From a bacterium HR11 (GTDB taxonomy: Bacteria; Acidobacteriota; HRBIN11), in assembly GCA_002898535.1 (NCBI GenBank), contig BEHN01000001.1, forward strand, positions 124,001 through 188,000: a stretch of 64,000 bases of DNA, written 5' to 3'. The position numbers and the translations under genes are program-made. The notes under the pieces were generated by a model that was given only the letters and a program-made list of their open reading frames with translations, was not told the origin of the DNA and did not search any database. Positions 61,631 through 64,000 of the stretch are shown here, piece after piece. How positions within the stretch are numbered: the stretch's first letter is position 1; each line of letters begins with the position of its first letter.

Positions 61631-62239
61631 TTATCGCTTCCGCTCAGCCCGCCTCGACGAGACCCGCCGGGCCGTCGCTCCTACCAGGGCCGCCAGGTCG
61701 ACCTCCCAGCCCGGCAGGGCCTGGGGTCGGAAGACCTCCCCCGCCTCGACGGTCGCCCGGCAGAGGTAGCCCTCCGGCGTATACTGAAACTCTTGGATGA
61801 CCAGGGTCTCGCTGTCGACCAGCCAGTACCAGGGGACGCCCGCCGTCCAGTAGGCCCGAAACTTCGTGTACCGGTCCCGCCCGTGCGTCCCCGGCGAGAC
61901 GACCTCGACGACCAGGTCGGGGACGCCCCGGACCTTGCCGTCAGGCGTCAGGAGCTCGGCCTCCCGTTCCCGCCGGACGAAGGCCAGGTCGGGGATGTAG
62001 CCCCGCCCCGTCGGGAGCGCCACGTCCACCTCCATCACGACCGTCCCCAGGTCGTGGGTCTGGCAAAATTGGCGAAGGACGTAGAAGAGTACACCTACGA
62101 TGTCCTGGTGTCGGCGTGTCGGCGAGGGCATCCGAATGAGCCTCCCCTCCTCCAGTTCGTAGTAGGGCGGCCCCTCCGGCAGACGGAGCCAGTCCTCGAT
62201 ATTCTGAAGACGAGGGACTCGGACCGTCTGTACCGTCAT
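61631..62239 (-). CDS. Uma2 family (DUF820) endonuclease-like protein, copy 2
   Basis: A 202-aa Uma2/DUF820 protein with the PD-(D/E)XK-like fold. Likely catalytic residues are in YIPDLAFVRREREAELL and VPDLVVEVVSPGTHGRD, with Lys in YTKFRAYW. N-terminal YYELEEGRLIRMPSPTRRH is typical. These genes are common in cyanobacteria and thermophiles; their role is unresolved. It lies 3 bp after an almost identical copy (62243-62839), from which it differs mainly in residues about 45-60 and at both ends. Confidence 0.85.
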   Translation of the reverse strand: MTVQTVRVPRLQNIEDWLRLPEGPPYYELEEGRLIRMPSPTRRHQDIVGVLFYVLRQFCQTHDLGTVVMEVDVALPTGRGYIPDLAFVRREREAELLTPDGKVRGVPDLVVEVVSPGTHGRDRYTKFRAYWTAGVPWYWLVDSETLVIQEFQYTPEGYLCRATVEAGEVFRPQALPGWEVDLAALVGATARRVSSRRAERKR

Positions 62240-62242
62240 TCC

Positions 62243-62839
62243 TTATTTCTCCTGCTTCTGGGGTCGTCGTCCTGCCGCTCCGACCCAAGCCGTCAGGTCG
62301 ATTTCCAGGCCGGCCAGGGCCTGGGGTCGGAAGACCTCCCCCGCCTCGACGGTCGCCCGGCAGAGGTAGCCCTCCGGCGTATACTGAAACTCTTGGATGA
62401 CCAGGGTCTCGCTGTCGACCAGCCAGTACCAGGGGACGCCCGCCGTCCAGTAGGCCCGAAACTTCGTGTACCGGTCCCGCCCGTGCGTCCCCGGCGAGAC
62501 GACCTCGACGACCAGGTCGGGGACGCCCCGGACCTTGCCGTCAGGCGTCAGGAGCTCGGCCTCCCGTTCCCGCCGGACGAAGGCCAGGTCGGGGATGTAG
62601 CCCCGCCCCGTCGGGAGCGCCACGTCCACCTCCATCACGACCGTCCCCAGGTCGTGGGTCGTCGCCCAGTCGTCGATGAGGGCAAAGAGGCGGCCCACGA
62701 TCTTTTGGTGCTGGCGTGTCGGCGAGGGCATCCGAATGAGCCTCCCCTCCTCCAGTTCGTAGTAAGGCGGCCCCTCCGGCAGACGGAGCCAATCGTCTAA
62801 CTGAGAGACCCGACGCAGGCGTGCGGCTGAGATGGCCAT
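62243..62839 (-). CDS. Uma2 family (DUF820) endonuclease-like protein, copy 1
   Basis: A 198-aa Uma2 protein. A 346-bp stretch (62315-62660) is identical to 61715-62060 in the next gene, displaced by exactly 600 bp. It keeps the same putative catalytic residues (PDLAF, DLVVEVVSP, KFRAYW). The C-terminus (VGAAGRRPQKQEK) is distinct. Start ATG 62839 after AGGAGAGT, 21 bp after the Mrp gene stop, so the three genes may form an operon. Confidence 0.85.
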   Translation of the reverse strand: MAISAARLRRVSQLDDWLRLPEGPPYYELEEGRLIRMPSPTRQHQKIVGRLFALIDDWATTHDLGTVVMEVDVALPTGRGYIPDLAFVRREREAELLTPDGKVRGVPDLVVEVVSPGTHGRDRYTKFRAYWTAGVPWYWLVDSETLVIQEFQYTPEGYLCRATVEAGEVFRPQALAGLEIDLTAWVGAAGRRPQKQEK

Positions 62840-62860
62840 CGTAACTCTCCTCGCAGGATC

Positions 62861-63922
62861 CTACTGGCGAATGGATGCGACCGGCAAGGTAGCCGCCACC
62901 TTCCGAGCGATTTCCATGAAGACCCGGGCGGCCTCCGAGTCGGGCGCGCACAGAAAAACCGGTTCGCCCCGGTCGGCCCCCTCCCGGAGGCGGGGCTCGA
63001 TGGGGATCTCACCCAGGAAGGGGACGCCCAGCATCTTGGCCGCATGGAAGCCCCCGCGGCGGTCAAAGATCTCAAAGACTTCACCGCACTTGGGGCACCG
63101 GAAGTAGCTCATGTTCTCGACGATACCCAGGACCGGCGTGTCCAGACGCTTAAACATCGTCACGCCCTTTCGGGCGTCGACGAGGGCGACCCGCTGGGGC
63201 GTCGTGACGATGATGGCTCCCGAGAGCTTGACCTCCTGCAGGAGGGTCAGTTGCGCGTCGCCCGTCCCCGGCGGCAGGTCCACGACCAGATAGTCCAGGG
63301 GCGCCCATTCGACGTCCCACACGAGCTGATGGACGGCCTTCATGACCATCGGCCCCCGCCAGATCAGGGCCTGGTCCTCCGTCGGCAGGAAGAACCCGAT
63401 GGAGATCATCTTGAGGCCCATCGTCTGGACGGGGAAGATCCGCTGGCCGTCCGTCGTCGGTTCCCCCTCCGTCTTCAGCATGATGGGGGCGCTGGGACCA
63501 TAGATGTCGGCATCCAGTAAGCCGACCGCGTAGCCCAGTTCTTTCAAGGCATAGGCCAGGTTCACGGCGACCGTCGATTTCCCGACGCCACCTTTAGCCG
63601 ACGCCACGGCGATGACGTGCTGAACGCCCGGGACAGGCTGTTTCTGGGGTACACTCGGCCGGGCCATCTCCCGTTGGGTCGCCCGGACCTCCACGTCTTG
63701 GATGCCCTGGATGCCCTGGACGGCCTGAACGACAGCCTGCTCGATAGCCTGTCGAATGCGGTCTGGCTCCGTCGAGTATACGAGTGTGACCGTTACCCGA
63801 CCCTGGTCGTCGACAGCTACGTCCCGGACTATACCGAAGGACACGATGTCCCGGCTGAATCCCGGATAGGCCACCGTCTTAAGACGGCTCAAGACGGCTT
63901 CCCGAAGTTTTTCCACTTCCAT
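62861..63922 (-). CDS. mrp: Iron-sulfur cluster carrier Mrp/ApbC
   Basis: A 353-aa Mrp/NBP35-family ATPase that carries or assembles Fe-S clusters. The N-terminal MIP18/DUF59 domain (about 1-90) is followed by the deviant Walker A SAKGGVGKSTVAVNLAYAL near residue 113, then DADIYGPSAPIML, VVDLPPGTGDAQLTL and the cluster-binding CPKC in YFRCPKCGEVFEIF. Length and order are normal. Start ATG 63922. It would support the many Fe-S enzymes in the window (radical SAM, KOR, DinG). Confidence 0.92.
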   Translation of the reverse strand: MEVEKLREAVLSRLKTVAYPGFSRDIVSFGIVRDVAVDDQGRVTVTLVYSTEPDRIRQAIEQAVVQAVQGIQGIQDVEVRATQREMARPSVPQKQPVPGVQHVIAVASAKGGVGKSTVAVNLAYALKELGYAVGLLDADIYGPSAPIMLKTEGEPTTDGQRIFPVQTMGLKMISIGFFLPTEDQALIWRGPMVMKAVHQLVWDVEWAPLDYLVVDLPPGTGDAQLTLLQEVKLSGAIIVTTPQRVALVDARKGVTMFKRLDTPVLGIVENMSYFRCPKCGEVFEIFDRRGGFHAAKMLGVPFLGEIPIEPRLREGADRGEPVFLCAPDSEAARVFMEIARKVAATLPVASIRQ

Positions 63923-63947
63923 ATCCTGCCTCGACGGAAACCGATTC

Positions 63948-63966
63948 CGCAGGCCAGAGGCCTGCG
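63948..63966. repeat. Hairpin CGCAGGCC/GGCCTGCG at window end
   Basis: An 8-bp stem with a 3-nt loop upstream of mrp, followed by GCTCCTATTTCC. A diverged relative (GGCCGGAGGCC then CGCTCCTTCC) is at about 5546-5570. Confidence 0.45.
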
Positions 63967-64000
63967 CTCCTATTTCCCGACCTGTCGACTGCCCATAGCC

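Noticed and set aside
1-64000. tRNA, rRNA, tmRNA, RNase P RNA and SRP RNA genes
   Set aside because: Reading by eye for T-loop and other conserved motifs on both strands gave no convincing candidate; a covariance-model scan would settle it.

Overview
The window looks like chromosomal DNA of a GC-rich, diderm, probably thermophilic or anaerobic bacterium of uncertain phylum. The diderm inference rests on lpxK, kdsD and a PilP-like protein. A 2-oxoacid:ferredoxin oxidoreductase, an MglA-type GTPase, tandem DUF507 proteins and several radical SAM enzymes would fit a deep-branching lineage such as Acidobacteriota or a relative, but nothing here fixes the phylum. I recognise no phage, plasmid, IS transposase, CRISPR array, tRNA or rRNA.

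Layout. 40-5455 (minus): NUDIX hydrolase, a degenerate ABC-ATPase-like protein, KorB and KorA, and a cell-wall amidase. 5633-14933 (plus): a good sigma70-type promoter, then four B12-domain radical SAM proteins, a methyltransferase and a double methyltransferase fusion, probably one biosynthetic or modification pathway. 15913-20383 (plus): PilP-like protein, DinG-type helicase, gamma-glutamyltransferase. 20517-29325 (minus): radical SAM protein, IspA-type prenyltransferase, an AT-rich island, UvrA, then a PIN-TRAM/Der/MglA operon. 29860-33552 (plus): ornithine cyclodeaminase family, TusA, MgtE, CcmB. 33639-38781: DUF507 pair, AmgK-like kinase, TsaB, thiolase, LpxK. 38782-40038 is the probable replication origin: ten DnaA-box-like sites and an AT-rich stretch directly upstream of dnaN and recF. 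42198-48981: sigma54 activator, KdsD, PurB, PurS, DapF, a perfect parS-like palindrome and a second thiolase. 49736-64000: MEMO-like protein, amidohydrolase, CstA, a kinase with 12 WD40 repeats, a membrane protein, a PpiC-type isomerase, a metallo-beta-lactamase-fold protein, two nearly identical Uma2 genes and an Mrp/ApbC ATPase.

The most unusual content is repetitive DNA that the genes do not explain. (1) A family of roughly 320-415 bp elements (family T here) has terminal inverted repeats reading GCAGAGCCGTTCGG and no coding capacity. Three complete copies are flanked by TA on both sides. Six copies lie on or within three bases of a stop codon, and in three the stop TAG is TA plus the element's terminal G. 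(2) A family of palindromic elements (family P) has ends like AACCAGTCTCATCC; four copies lie upstream of start codons. (3) Degenerate tandem arrays with strict 7-bp (sometimes 8-bp) phase and many different words occur in spacers, inside T and P elements, and inside genes, where they encode a loop of the DinG helicase and most of the signal-peptide region of the gamma-glutamyltransferase. Together these look like an active system of non-autonomous elements and heptamer arrays that shapes spacers, stop codons and protein termini.
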